Positions 1 through 6,266 of a stretch of DNA of 10,784 nt are shown piece after piece. The DNA comes from Luminiphilus sp. GTDB lineage: Bacteria > Pseudomonadota > Gammaproteobacteria > Pseudomonadales > Halieaceae. Every line of letters begins with the position of its first letter. The first letter of the stretch is position 1. The stretch covers positions 1 to 10,784 of the forward strand of contig JAKMEU010000296.1 of assembly GCA_022425845.1 (NCBI GenBank), in the 5' to 3' direction. Position numbers and translations under genes: made by a program. The notes beneath the pieces were generated by a model. The model did not search any database. It worked only from the letters and a program-made list of their open reading frames with translations, and had not been told where the DNA came from.

Positions 1-4
1 GGTT

Positions 5-32
5 CCTCTTACACACACCAGAGGTCGATTTT
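5..32 (+). terminator. Weak terminator-like hairpin at left edge
   Basis: CCTCT (5-9) pairs with AGAGG (20-24) around a 10-base loop, and a TTTT run follows at 29-32. It could end a plus-strand gene that lies to the left of the window. The stem is only five pairs and the T run is short, so this is a weak call. Confidence 0.22.
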
Positions 33-46
33 AAAAAAGAAGAAGG

Positions 47-77
47 TTGAGCAGCTCCCAGGATTTGAGCAGCTCCC
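47..77 (+). repeat. Two direct copies of TTGAGCAGCTCCC
   Basis: The 13-base word TTGAGCAGCTCCC occurs at 47-59 and again at 65-77, an 18-base period. Each copy contains GAGC-A-GCTC, a small interrupted palindrome. The pair lies 60-90 bases upstream of the small membrane-protein gene. Two close copies with dyad character resemble a regulator-binding site, and the TTGAGC of either copy could double as a -35 element. The role is inferred; the repeat itself is exact. Confidence 0.5.
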
Positions 78-98
78 GAAAATAGGCGCTAGAGTATC

Positions 99-131
99 CC
101 TTGTGTCATCCCTCAACCCTCACACAAGGAG
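99..131 (+). promoter_or_regulatory. Hairpin covering the ribosome-binding site of the 138-509 gene
   Basis: CCTTGTGT (99-106) is exactly complementary to ACACAAGG (122-129), giving an 8-pair stem with a 15-base C-rich loop (107-121). The Shine-Dalgarno sequence AAGGAG lies at 126-131, so its first four bases are inside the 3' arm, seven bases before the ATG at 138. If the transcript starts upstream of 99, the stem would mask the ribosome-binding site. It could therefore act as an RNA thermometer, a protein-binding site or a simple attenuating hairpin. The pairing is seen in the sequence; the regulation is inferred. Confidence 0.4.
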
Positions 132-137
132 CGTGAT

Positions 138-509
138 ATGTCCGAAGCCGAGATTTGGGAACTCATCTTGCTATCACAAGCTAACGCCGCGACCTACATA
201 GCTATGCTACTGACCTTGCTGTCCGGCTATCTTGTTGTTGCCCACCTGGTCGGAGCCAAGCTAACTAAACAACAAATAGTGATTATTAATCTGTTGTTCC
301 TCTCTGCGGCTGTTTGGATCGCCTTTCCAGCGTTTGCCGCTTTTGAAAGGGCATCGTTTCTTCTCTCGCTGACCTCGGAAACCTATCGGTCGCCGCGATC
401 AGCGGGTATGCATCTAGCCCCTACCGCTAGCGTGGTAATTTTCAGTGGGGCGATCCTCGCTAGCCTTAGGTTTATGTGGGATGTACGTGACCGCAAGTCA
501 CCTGAGTAA
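138..509 (+). CDS. Small three-helix membrane protein, unknown function
   Basis: This is a 123-residue protein that I do not recognise. It has three hydrophobic segments, at about residues 18-38, 46-68 and 95-114, and a charged C-terminal tail (RFMWDVRDRKSPE), so it is probably an inner-membrane protein. There is no signal-peptide cleavage site, Cys pair or catalytic motif. The ATG at 138 is well supported by an AAGGAG Shine-Dalgarno seven bases upstream, which makes this the most convincing gene in the left 2 kb. It stands alone: no gene on the same strand follows within 1.5 kb. Base composition is visibly more AT-rich than in the tdh-gcvT genes to the right, with codons such as CTA, AAA and ATA used freely, so it may be acquired or under weak selection. 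Its ribosome-binding site overlaps a hairpin arm. Confidence 0.72.
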   Translation: MSEAEIWELILLSQANAATYIAMLLTLLSGYLVVAHLVGAKLTKQQIVIINLLFLSAAVWIAFPAFAAFERASFLLSLTSETYRSPRSAGMHLAPTASVVIFSGAILASLRFMWDVRDRKSPE

Positions 510-535
510 GCCCCGTTAGCGCACCGTGGGCTTTT
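509..535 (+). terminator. Possible terminator after the small membrane gene
   Basis: AGCCC (509-513) pairs with GGGCT (528-532), and T residues run from 532 to 535. The hairpin starts at the last base of the TAA stop codon (507-509). The stem is short and the loop is 14 bases, so the call is weak, but position and T run fit a rho-independent terminator. Confidence 0.33.
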
Positions 536-849
536 GGGTATTGGCCTAATCCAAGTACACCTTGGCTGCGAGTTAGTGCTTGGCGACTGTTATGTTCAGG
601 GGTATCCACGGTGGCTGGAGACTTTTAAGTTCGTTGCGGGCTTGTATCTGCTCGCTTGGTCGGGCTGTGCGGTTATGAAGGCAGTGAGGAACTTTTGATG
701 TTCAACTTTAGTCACCGAGCTACCCAAGATCCGCGAGAGAATTTCGTCAGGCGGTTGGCATCCGCAAGACTACGCCCCGGCAGCATGCGAGACCGTGACG
801 GGCCCGGCGAACCGGGCCAATCGCGGGTTGTCGCAGTGTGAAGAACTGA
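510..849. other. Non-coding stretch between the membrane gene and the fasciclin pseudogene
   Basis: I find no credible gene here. A 61-codon plus-strand reading frame at 656-841 has no ribosome-binding site and an unlikely composition. The stretch holds a possible terminator at its left end and a strong GC hairpin at 801-818. It may be decayed sequence, but no homology is readable by eye. Confidence 0.5.
801..818 (-). terminator. Strong GC hairpin downstream of the fasciclin pseudogene
   Basis: GGCCCGG (801-807) and CCGGGCC (812-818) form a perfect 7-pair stem around a tetraloop, which reads TTCG on the minus strand. It lies 32 bases beyond the minus-strand stop codon of the fasciclin pseudogene (850-852), as expected for its transcription end or a stabilising 3' hairpin. 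No T run follows on the minus strand, so it is not a textbook intrinsic terminator. Confidence 0.4.
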
Positions 850-1373
850 TCAGAACTGAGGCAGCAGGACGCTGTCTATGACCCAGACAATACCGTTGTC
901 GGTGCGCACACCTGTACAGCTAACGGCCGACTGGTTTACGCGGGAATGCCCATTGTTGAAATCATAGTAAACGAATGGTCCTGCAAGGGTGGGTCGTGCC
1001 ACGGCTTTGAAATGATTTCGTGGGTCCCTCACGCCGGGCGTCACGTGGTAAGTCAGCACCGTGGTGAGCAGATCGACATCAGCAAGGATGGCGTCCAGCA
1101 CGGGCCCAGGAATAGCGGTGAACGCATCATTCGTGGGAGCGTAGACGGTGATGTCTTAGGCTTCGGCCAGTGCGTCAGCCAAACCCGCTGCAACCACGGC
1201 ATCGACGAGAATGCTGAGTTCGGGCGTTGCGATCGCGGCATCGACCACGGTGCCCTCAAAGGTGACGCTGGGAGTACTCACACAGGCTTTGAAACTTTCG
1301 CTCCATGGGTTTGCAGGCTGAATGCGCTAGCCAGGGTGAGGCAGGATGCGGTAATCATGTGCTTAAACTTCAT
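850..1373 (-). pseudogene. Broken secreted fasciclin (FAS1) domain protein
   Basis: The gene would start at ATG 1373-1371, with AAGGAG about ten bases upstream. The N-terminus reads as a signal peptide (MKFKHMITASCLTLASAFS) but this frame hits TGA at 1280-1278. In a second minus-strand frame from about 1300 the protein resumes as a FAS1 domain: a helical part (VVDAAIATPELSILVDAV, AGLADALAEA), then ITVYAPTNDAF, then LLTTVLTYHVTPG, and finally RVNQSAVSCTGVRTDNG with the terminal IDSVLLPQF before TGA at 850-852. YAPTNDAF and YHVTPG correspond to the conserved H1 and H2 boxes of the family. Inside the domain there is also a TAA at 1156-1158, between LAEA and DITVY, explainable by one base change from GAA. 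Two separate lesions make a pseudogene likely, although errors in the assembled sequence could look the same. FAS1 proteins are usually secreted or surface adhesion-type proteins. Confidence 0.85.
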
Positions 1374-1401
1374 TTCCTTGGTTCTCCTTGACTAAAGTAA
1401 G

Positions 1402-1417
1402 TGTGATTTACGTCACA
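1402..1417. promoter_or_regulatory. CRP-type binding site (perfect TGTGA-N6-TCACA)
   Basis: TGTGATTTACGTCACA has both half-sites of the CRP/Vfr consensus intact with the canonical six-base spacer. A further TGTGA half-site follows at 1421-1425. The centre is about 36 bases upstream of the A of the fasciclin pseudogene start codon (minus strand). This is too close to the start for class II activation with an ordinary leader, so the site would more naturally overlap the core promoter and repress. No plus-strand gene starts within 600 bases. The match is read directly; binding by a CRP-family protein is inferred. Confidence 0.55.
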
Positions 1418-1458
1418 AGATGTGATGCTTTCTAGAGTACGGAGCGCTGGCGGAGATC

Positions 1459-1488
1459 GGCTCATTAATTGAGCCACCAAAATTTTTT
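1459..1488 (+). terminator. Terminator-like hairpin with T run
   Basis: GGCTCA (1459-1464) pairs with TGAGCC (1470-1475) around TTAAT, and TTTTTT follows at 1483-1488. The gap between stem and T run is seven bases, longer than ideal. No plus-strand gene is seen ending here, so it would have to terminate an untranslated or read-through transcript. Confidence 0.3.
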
Positions 1489-1502
1489 ACGGTCTTTGTG
1501 TT

Positions 1503-1549
1503 AAAAAACAGACACTTATGGACATAAAAGTCGGTGTAGGCTGTTTTTT
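1503..1549. terminator. A-tract/T-tract inverted repeat, possible bidirectional terminator
   Basis: AAAAAACAG (1503-1511) is exactly complementary to CTGTTTTTT (1541-1549). Inside, ACAC (1512-1515) can pair with GTGT (1534-1537). A stem with an A run on its 5' arm and a T run on its 3' arm is the usual form of a bidirectional intrinsic terminator. It follows directly on the hairpin at 1459-1488. Confidence 0.38.
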
Positions 1550-1998
1550 GTCCGGAAACGGTTCAGTTTTACCTGACAAACTCGTTGAGCATCGCGGCGC
1601 AAGATTGAGAAAGGGGTCGCCTACACGTAACCGCTCGCCGGTTTGTTGCTTGCTGGAGCCGTATCCCGATGCAACCGACACATGGGTCCGTTTTGAGTCG
1701 GTTAGCCCGGAGCACTTTTTTACGGGACACCTTGGTGATTTCGGTCCTTCCCTAAGCCGATGATTTGCTTGCGCGGTCTGCGGGCAATGGCTGGAAAGTG
1801 GCGGCTAAACCTGTGCTATCCAGCGATTTCACAGGCTTTCGCTGTGTCCAAAGGGCGCCGTCAAGGCGACAATGGCCAACTCCCACCGTTAGCTGCGCTA
1901 ACCAGCCGCAGCTGATTAAGCCTGTCACGAAGATTAAAATTGGTACAGCTTTAAGCTAAAGCATTGAAAAAAGCCCAGATTCTAACGATCCAACTCTC

Positions 1999-2026
1999 TT
2001 GAAAAGGCATACAAAGGCCATATCCT
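1999..2026 (+). promoter_or_regulatory. Putative sigma-70 promoter of tdh-kbl
   Basis: TTGAAA (1999-2004, five of six matches to TTGACA) is followed after 16 bases by TATCCT (2021-2026, four of six matches to TATAAT). Transcription would start near 2033, leaving a leader of about 20 bases that contains the AGAGG ribosome-binding site. The match is fair, and the placement just before tdh supports it. Confidence 0.42.
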
Positions 2027-2051
2027 GCGCGGATTAAAGAGGCCTACTGCC

Positions 2052-3086
2052 ATGAAAGCATTAATAAAAAAACACGCGGAAGAGGGTTTATGGCTGGAAG
2101 ATGTGCCTATCCCCGTCATTGGTGGCAATGATGTCCTGATCAAGGTACATAAAACAGCTATCTGCGGCACCGACGTCCATATCTACAACTGGGACGCCTG
2201 GGCTCAAAAGACCATACCCGTTCCCATGGTCAGCGGGCATGAGTTCGCCGGTGAAATCGTTGATATTGGCGCCAACGTCACGGGACTTGAGGTTGGGGAC
2301 ATCGTCTCGGGCGAGGGGCATGTGGTCTGCGGCCGGTGCCGGAACTGTTTGGCGGGCCGGCTTCACCTCTGCCCGAATACCCTGGGGGTGGGTGTGAACC
2401 GCGATGGCGCTTTCGCGGAGTACCTCGCTATACCCGCCACCAATGTATTTCGGCCCAACATTTATATTCCCACAGATCTGCTCAGCATCTTTGATCCCTA
2501 CGGTAATGCCGTGCACACCGCCCTGTCGTTCAACATGGTCGGCGAGGATGTCATTATCACGGGGGCAGGGCCCATCGGCATTATGGCGGCGATGGTTGCC
2601 GGCCACTGTGGTGCCCGCAACGTCATTCTTACCGATGTTAACGAATACCGGCTGGATCTGGCGAAGCGCATCGTCCCCAAGGTGCAGCCCATCAATGTGG
2701 CCAAGCAGGAAATTACGCGTAATTTCATGGAGAGCCTGGGCATTCTTGAGGGGTTTGATGTGTGTCTTGAAATGTCCGGCTCCCCCGCCGCCTTTCAGGA
2801 TGTGCTGAGCAAAATGATCAACGGTGGCAGCATTGCCATGTTGGGCCTGATGCCCGATGACACCGGCATTGCCTGGACTGATGTGGTTTTCAAGGGCCTC
2901 AACATCAAGGGTATCTATGGTCGGGAGATGTATGAGACCTGGTACAAGATGGTCATGATGGTCCAGAGCGGGCTGCCCATCGAGCGCATCATCACCCACC
3001 GATTCCACTACACAGAGTTTCAGGAAGGCTTTGACATTATGCGCTCCGGCAAATCCGGCAAAGTCATTCTCAATTGGAAGGACTGA
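2052..3086 (+). CDS. tdh: L-threonine 3-dehydrogenase
   Basis: Zinc-dependent medium-chain dehydrogenase that oxidises L-threonine to 2-amino-3-ketobutyrate with NAD+ in the cytoplasm. The 344 residues follow E. coli Tdh (341) closely along the whole length, including KTAICGTDVHIYNWD near the start and SGKVIL at the end. Visible features are the catalytic-zinc residues C38 and the GHE at 62-64, the structural-zinc cysteines C93, C96, C99 and C107, the Rossmann turn GAGPIG (171-176) and DVNEYRL at the end of the next strand. The start codon has AGAGG about nine bases upstream. kbl begins one base after the TGA stop, so the two are co-translated in the order tdh-kbl, the reverse of E. coli. The product is unstable and is normally handed to Kbl, which fits the tight spacing. 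No truncation or missing key residue was seen. Confidence 0.96.
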   Translation: MKALIKKHAEEGLWLEDVPIPVIGGNDVLIKVHKTAICGTDVHIYNWDAWAQKTIPVPMVSGHEFAGEIVDIGANVTGLEVGDIVSGEGHVVCGRCRNCLAGRLHLCPNTLGVGVNRDGAFAEYLAIPATNVFRPNIYIPTDLLSIFDPYGNAVHTALSFNMVGEDVIITGAGPIGIMAAMVAGHCGARNVILTDVNEYRLDLAKRIVPKVQPINVAKQEITRNFMESLGILEGFDVCLEMSGSPAAFQDVLSKMINGGSIAMLGLMPDDTGIAWTDVVFKGLNIKGIYGREMYETWYKMVMMVQSGLPIERIITHRFHYTEFQEGFDIMRSGKSGKVILNWKD

Positions 3087-3087
3087 C

Positions 3088-4281
3088 ATGAGTTATCGCA
3101 CTGCTCGGCAAAGTTATGCCGATGAAATCGCCGACATTAAAACTGCGGGGCTCTGGAAGACCGAGCGGGTCATCGCCTCAGACCAGAAGAGTGACATCAC
3201 CCTTAGCGATGGTGCGCAGGTCGTGAATATGTGCGCCAACAACTACCTTGGGCTGGCCAATCATCCGGCCGTAAAGCAGGCCGCCAGTGACAGCCTTCAG
3301 CAGTGGGGTTTTGGTGCCGCTTCGGTGCGTTTTATCTGTGGCACCCAGGAAATCCACAAGACCCTGGAAAGTCGCGTCAGCCAATTCCTTGGCATGGAAG
3401 ACACCATTCTCTACGCGGCCTGTTTTGATGCCAACGCGGGCCTCTATGAAACCATTCTGGGCCCCGAGGATGCGGTGATTTCAGATGAGCTCAATCACGC
3501 CTCAATCATCGACGGTATTCGTCTGTGCAAGGCGGCCCGCTACCGCTACAAAAACAATGATATGGAAGACCTCGAGGCTCAACTGGTGGCGGCAAAGGAG
3601 GCAGGCGCGCGGCGCATACTGATTACGACTGATGGCGTGTTTTCCATGGACGGGACGGTTGCGAAACTTGACGCGATCTGCGATCTCGCCGAGCGTTATG
3701 ACGCGATGGTGCATCACGACGATTGCCATGCCACCGGTTTCATGGGCGCCCAGGGGCGTGGGGTGCATGAGTATTGTGACGTTATGGACCGCGTCGACAT
3801 TACGACGGGTACCTTTGGCAAGGCTTTGGGGGGTGGTTCGGGCGGCTACACCGCGGGGCGCCAGGAAATTATTGACCTGCTGCGCCAGCGCTCGCGTCCC
3901 TACCTGTTCTCCAATACGTTGGCGCCCTCTATTTGCGCGGCGTCTCTTGCCGTGCTCGATATGTTGGAGGCGTCCACCGAGCTCAGGGATCGGCTGCACG
4001 ACAACACCCGGTATTTCCGCGCCCAGATGCAGGCCCACGATTTTGCTGTTCCCGAGGGTGACCATCCCATTGTGCCGGTCATGTTGGGCGATGCGGTCCT
4101 GGCACAAAAAATGTCACAGCGGCTGTTGGAGCTGGGTATTTACGCCGTCGGGTTTTTCTATCCCGTTGTGCCCAAAGGTAAGGCGCGTATACGGGTACAG
4201 ATCTCCGCCGGCCACTCCCGGGAAAACCTCGATAAGGCGGTGGCGGCGTTCAGCCAGGCCCGGCAGGAGTTGGCGCAATAG
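3088..4281 (+). CDS. kbl: 2-amino-3-ketobutyrate CoA ligase (glycine C-acetyltransferase)
   Basis: PLP enzyme of the alpha-oxoamine synthase family. It cleaves 2-amino-3-ketobutyrate with CoA to glycine and acetyl-CoA, completing threonine degradation started by Tdh. The 397 residues match the usual length (398 in E. coli). The PLP lysine is K245 in FGKALGGGSGG; the cofactor-binding Asp and His lie in DDCHATGF (211-218); NHASIIDG (136-143) and RSRPYLFSNTLAP are typical of the family. The ATG at 3088 was chosen because AAGGA lies five bases upstream, it directly follows the tdh stop (3084-3086), and the length then agrees with the family. The open frame runs further upstream, but that part lies inside tdh. 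Kbl homologues often have Ser where this protein has Cys in DDCHA, a minor variation. Confidence 0.96.
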   Translation: MSYRTARQSYADEIADIKTAGLWKTERVIASDQKSDITLSDGAQVVNMCANNYLGLANHPAVKQAASDSLQQWGFGAASVRFICGTQEIHKTLESRVSQFLGMEDTILYAACFDANAGLYETILGPEDAVISDELNHASIIDGIRLCKAARYRYKNNDMEDLEAQLVAAKEAGARRILITTDGVFSMDGTVAKLDAICDLAERYDAMVHHDDCHATGFMGAQGRGVHEYCDVMDRVDITTGTFGKALGGGSGGYTAGRQEIIDLLRQRSRPYLFSNTLAPSICAASLAVLDMLEASTELRDRLHDNTRYFRAQMQAHDFAVPEGDHPIVPVMLGDAVLAQKMSQRLLELGIYAVGFFYPVVPKGKARIRVQISAGHSRENLDKAVAAFSQARQELAQ

Positions 4282-4328
4282 GCGCCCACTCTGTCGGCGT
4301 CAGGGTCCCGCCCAAAAAGGCGTTCTAT

Positions 4329-4369
4329 GGCCCGCGCTTATTCGAAGGGGCGAGCGCGATAAGCGGGCC
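4329..4369. terminator. Inverted repeat between convergent genes
   Basis: GGCCCGCGCTTAT (4329-4341) and ATAAGCGGGCC (4359-4369) pair over 11 positions with a two-base bulge, leaving a 17-base loop. It lies between the ends of kbl and the convergent lipoprotein gene, where a shared transcription stop would be expected. There is no clear T run on either strand, so intrinsic termination is uncertain. Confidence 0.38.
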
Positions 4370-4422
4370 GTCGTGACAGACGTTCAGGGGCTAGCCAACG
4401 CGCCGCCGCTTCATTCACCCAC

Positions 4423-4713
4423 TTACTTGACGACGCAGTACTGGCCGTACTGGGCAACCTCTTCGGTGGTCCATTTTCCCTTGGGTGTCTCATCGAGGTT
4501 TTGACACCAGGCGTCACTACCAATTGCTGAGTCCTCGAAAATACAGTGTTTCGCATAGGTCCTGGTGTCGTCCCGGGTCCAGTCGCCCTTGGGAATCTCT
4601 TTCTGGGCCAGGCACCAACCCTCGCTGCCGGGTTTGTCAGCACAGCCCGCCAAAACTAAACCTACACTGATGAGGAGCGCTCCCAGCGCCACTTGCTTGC
4701 TTGTTGTCGCCAT
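4423..4713 (-). CDS. Small lipoprotein with two tandem DUF3012-like units
   Basis: A 96-residue predicted lipoprotein. Residues 1-23 form a signal peptide ending in the lipobox LAGC, so C24 would be lipidated. The mature part is two copies of a short unit at a 36-residue offset: unit 1 (29-57) begins GSEGWC and unit 2 (65-93) begins GSDAWC; both continue with PKG, W, T, Y and a final Cys. Shared positions include W33/W69, C34/C70, PKG 41-43/77-79, W45/W81, Y53/Y89 and C57/C93. The unit resembles DUF3012, known to me as a short gammaproteobacterial lipoprotein domain of unknown function; two Cys per unit suggest disulfides in the periplasm. The ATG at 4713 was preferred over one at 4734 because only it has a GGGGAA ribosome-binding site about six bases upstream. 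Monocistronic; convergent with kbl. Confidence 0.85.
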   Translation of the reverse strand: MATTSKQVALGALLISVGLVLAGCADKPGSEGWCLAQKEIPKGDWTRDDTRTYAKHCIFEDSAIGSDAWCQNLDETPKGKWTTEEVAQYGQYCVVK

Positions 4714-4853
4714 TGAACTTCCCCGTCTCGTCATTTGATGTGCCCGGGTAGGGTAGCGCAGTCGGCGATGATCGCGTGTTTCAATTTATGTCAGGGTTTT
4801 ATTGCGCCAAGACCCCTGTTGCGGCCGGCCTATCACCTGTTTGAGGGGAGTTG

Positions 4854-6149
4854 CTAGCGGCCCAGGCGGTCCAGCAAGCTGTAAAAAAGCATACCCGCCA
4901 CCTGGCCGGGTTTGCGCAGCAGCGTGCCGCCTGGAAAACGGTGCGTAGGTACCGCCGCCATTCTTGAAAAATCGTCGGTATCGCCTGAAATTGCAGCAGC
5001 CAGAAGGTAGCCTGCCATGGTTGCCGTGGGCACGCCGTGGCCGGAAAACCCCTGGGCATAGAATGTCCGGCGGCCGAGTTGCCCGAAATCTGGCATACGG
5101 TTCATCGTGATGCCCAGCGTCCCACCCCACCCGTATTCGATGGCAACATCGGACAGTTCGGGATAGATCTTCAGCATGTGAGGCCAGACAAAGGCCGGGA
5201 TATCTTTTGGAAACCGGGACGAATAGTTTTCGCCGCCTCCGAATAGCAGCCGTCCATCGGCAGATAGTTTCCAGTAGTTGATAACATAGAGGGTATCCGA
5301 GAGGCTGAAATTATCCCGGGTGACGGCGTTCTGCTGCTCAGCCGATAGGGGCTCCGTGGCCAGCATGAAGTTGTTGATGGGCATAATGTTGCCGGCGATG
5401 CGTGGCTCTAGATTGCCTAGATACCCATTGCAGGCCAGCACCAGAAAACGCGCCTTCACGGTGCCCGTCGCCGTGCGCACCTTGACCTGGGCGCCACTGT
5501 TGTCTTCGTAACCGAGCACCTCACTGCCTTCGTGAATTTCCGCGCCCAGCAGGTCGGCGGCTTTCGCGAGGCCATAGGCGTATTTGAGTGGGTGCAGGTG
5601 ACGTGCCCCGCGGTCGAGCAGTGCGCCATGCATTCCGCTTGCCCGGGTCATCCAACCCATTTCGGTGCTGTCGACGAAGCGCATCTGGTCATAGCCATAC
5701 ACGCTGCTCAGATGGTCTACCTCATCACGGAGCCCCTGAACATGTCTCTTTTTGGCCGCCAGGTGGAGGTTCCCCTCCCGCAGCTCACATTTGATGTGGA
5801 ATTCCTTAATGAGGTTACAGACCAGGTCGACGGCGTTGAGGCCCAGTCGCCAGAGGTCTTTGGCGGCTCCGGGACCCACCCACTTCTCCAGGTTCTCCTG
5901 ATCGGCGCGTTGCCCGGTACCCACATGCCCGCCGTTACGCCCTGATGCCCCCCAGCCAATGCGCCTGGCTTCCAGCAGGGTGACGGAAAACCCGAGTTTG
6001 CGCAGGTGGAGTGCCGTGGACAGCCCGGTGTAGCCACCACCGACCACGCAGACGTCTGTCTCCACCTCACCCGACAGGGCAGGGAAGCGACGGTGCGGGG
6101 ATGCCGATGCGGCATACCAGGATTCAGTGTGTTGGATGCGGGTTGTCAT
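4854..6149 (-). CDS. puuB: Gamma-glutamylputrescine oxidase, FAD-dependent
   Basis: FAD-dependent oxidoreductase of the DAO (glycine/D-amino-acid oxidase) family. In the Puu pathway PuuB oxidises gamma-glutamylputrescine to gamma-glutamyl-gamma-aminobutyraldehyde, releasing ammonia and H2O2. The 431 residues agree with E. coli PuuB (426), and similarity runs end to end: an N-terminal WYAASA, the dinucleotide fold GGGYTG (37-42) with E60 ending the second strand, GASGRNGG (67-74), HGALLDRG-x-x-HLHPL, a late HGV in FSGHGVPTATMAG, and C-terminal YSLLDRLG. The start codon has TGAGGA about five bases upstream. The gene is divergent from the puuA-like gene with 117 bases between, a layout consistent with a shared control region. 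Exact substrate is inferred; related enzymes act on other gamma-glutamyl amines. Confidence 0.86.
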   Translation of the reverse strand: MTTRIQHTESWYAASASPHRRFPALSGEVETDVCVVGGGYTGLSTALHLRKLGFSVTLLEARRIGWGASGRNGGHVGTGQRADQENLEKWVGPGAAKDLWRLGLNAVDLVCNLIKEFHIKCELREGNLHLAAKKRHVQGLRDEVDHLSSVYGYDQMRFVDSTEMGWMTRASGMHGALLDRGARHLHPLKYAYGLAKAADLLGAEIHEGSEVLGYEDNSGAQVKVRTATGTVKARFLVLACNGYLGNLEPRIAGNIMPINNFMLATEPLSAEQQNAVTRDNFSLSDTLYVINYWKLSADGRLLFGGGENYSSRFPKDIPAFVWPHMLKIYPELSDVAIEYGWGGTLGITMNRMPDFGQLGRRTFYAQGFSGHGVPTATMAGYLLAAAISGDTDDFSRMAAVPTHRFPGGTLLRKPGQVAGMLFYSLLDRLGR

Positions 6150-6266
6150 GTGTCCTCAAGTGATCATCACCCCGGCAGTAGCGGTGCTTTTCCCGTGATT
6201 TTACACGCTTGCCGGTGCACTGGCTTGCAGCCCATACTATTTACTCATTTGCCACCGGTTAATTTT
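6150..6266. promoter_or_regulatory. Divergent promoter region puuB / puuA
   Basis: These 117 bases must carry the promoters of both genes. For puuA, TTGCCG (6209-6214) and CATACT (6233-6238), 18 bases apart, are a four-plus-four match to sigma-70. For puuB, the minus-strand TAAAAT (6203-6198) is a good -10, but I find no good -35. Both are tentative. No clear operator palindrome stands out. Confidence 0.35.

Larger units (their letters stand above)
1374..2051. other. Long gene-free region with several inverted repeats
   Basis: Apart from the CRP-type site at 1402-1417 and the putative tdh promoter near 2000, I find no supportable gene in these 678 bases. Short reading frames (for example 1518-1763 and 1765-1959) lack ribosome-binding sites and recognisable motifs. 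Inverted repeats are frequent: 1459-1475, 1503-1549, 1673-1703 (AACCGAC/GTCGGTT), 1810-1835 (CCTGTG/CACAGG), 1891-1913 (AGCTGCG/CGCAGCT) and 1948-1962 (GCTTTA/TAAAGC). It may be degraded coding sequence or host an untranslated RNA; the sequence alone does not decide. Confidence 0.5.

Noticed and set aside
656..841. Plus-strand 61-codon reading frame
   Set aside because: No ribosome-binding site, no recognisable motif, Arg/Gly-rich composition typical of a chance frame, and it runs through the strong hairpin at 801-818.
946..1395. Plus-strand 149-codon frame
   Set aside because: It lies opposite the fasciclin pseudogene, whose minus-strand reading has clear FAS1 motifs; the plus-strand frame has none.
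1..2051. Mobile element, attachment site or CRISPR array in the accessory-looking left part
   Set aside because: No transposase or integrase motif, no tRNA, no terminal inverted repeats with target duplication, and the only direct repeat has two copies of 13 bases with a 5-base gap.
2088..3089. Long minus-strand frame of 333 codons inside tdh
   Set aside because: An antisense shadow of a GC-rich gene; the plus strand encodes an obvious full-length Tdh.
6213..6230. Sigma-54-like GG...TTGCA element before puuA
   Set aside because: The GG and GC dinucleotides are one base too far apart for the strict -24/-12 spacing.
6006..6266. N-terminal extension of the glutamine synthetase family gene by 87 codons
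   Set aside because: The extension is antisense to puuB and crosses the divergent promoter region; starting at 6267 gives the family length.
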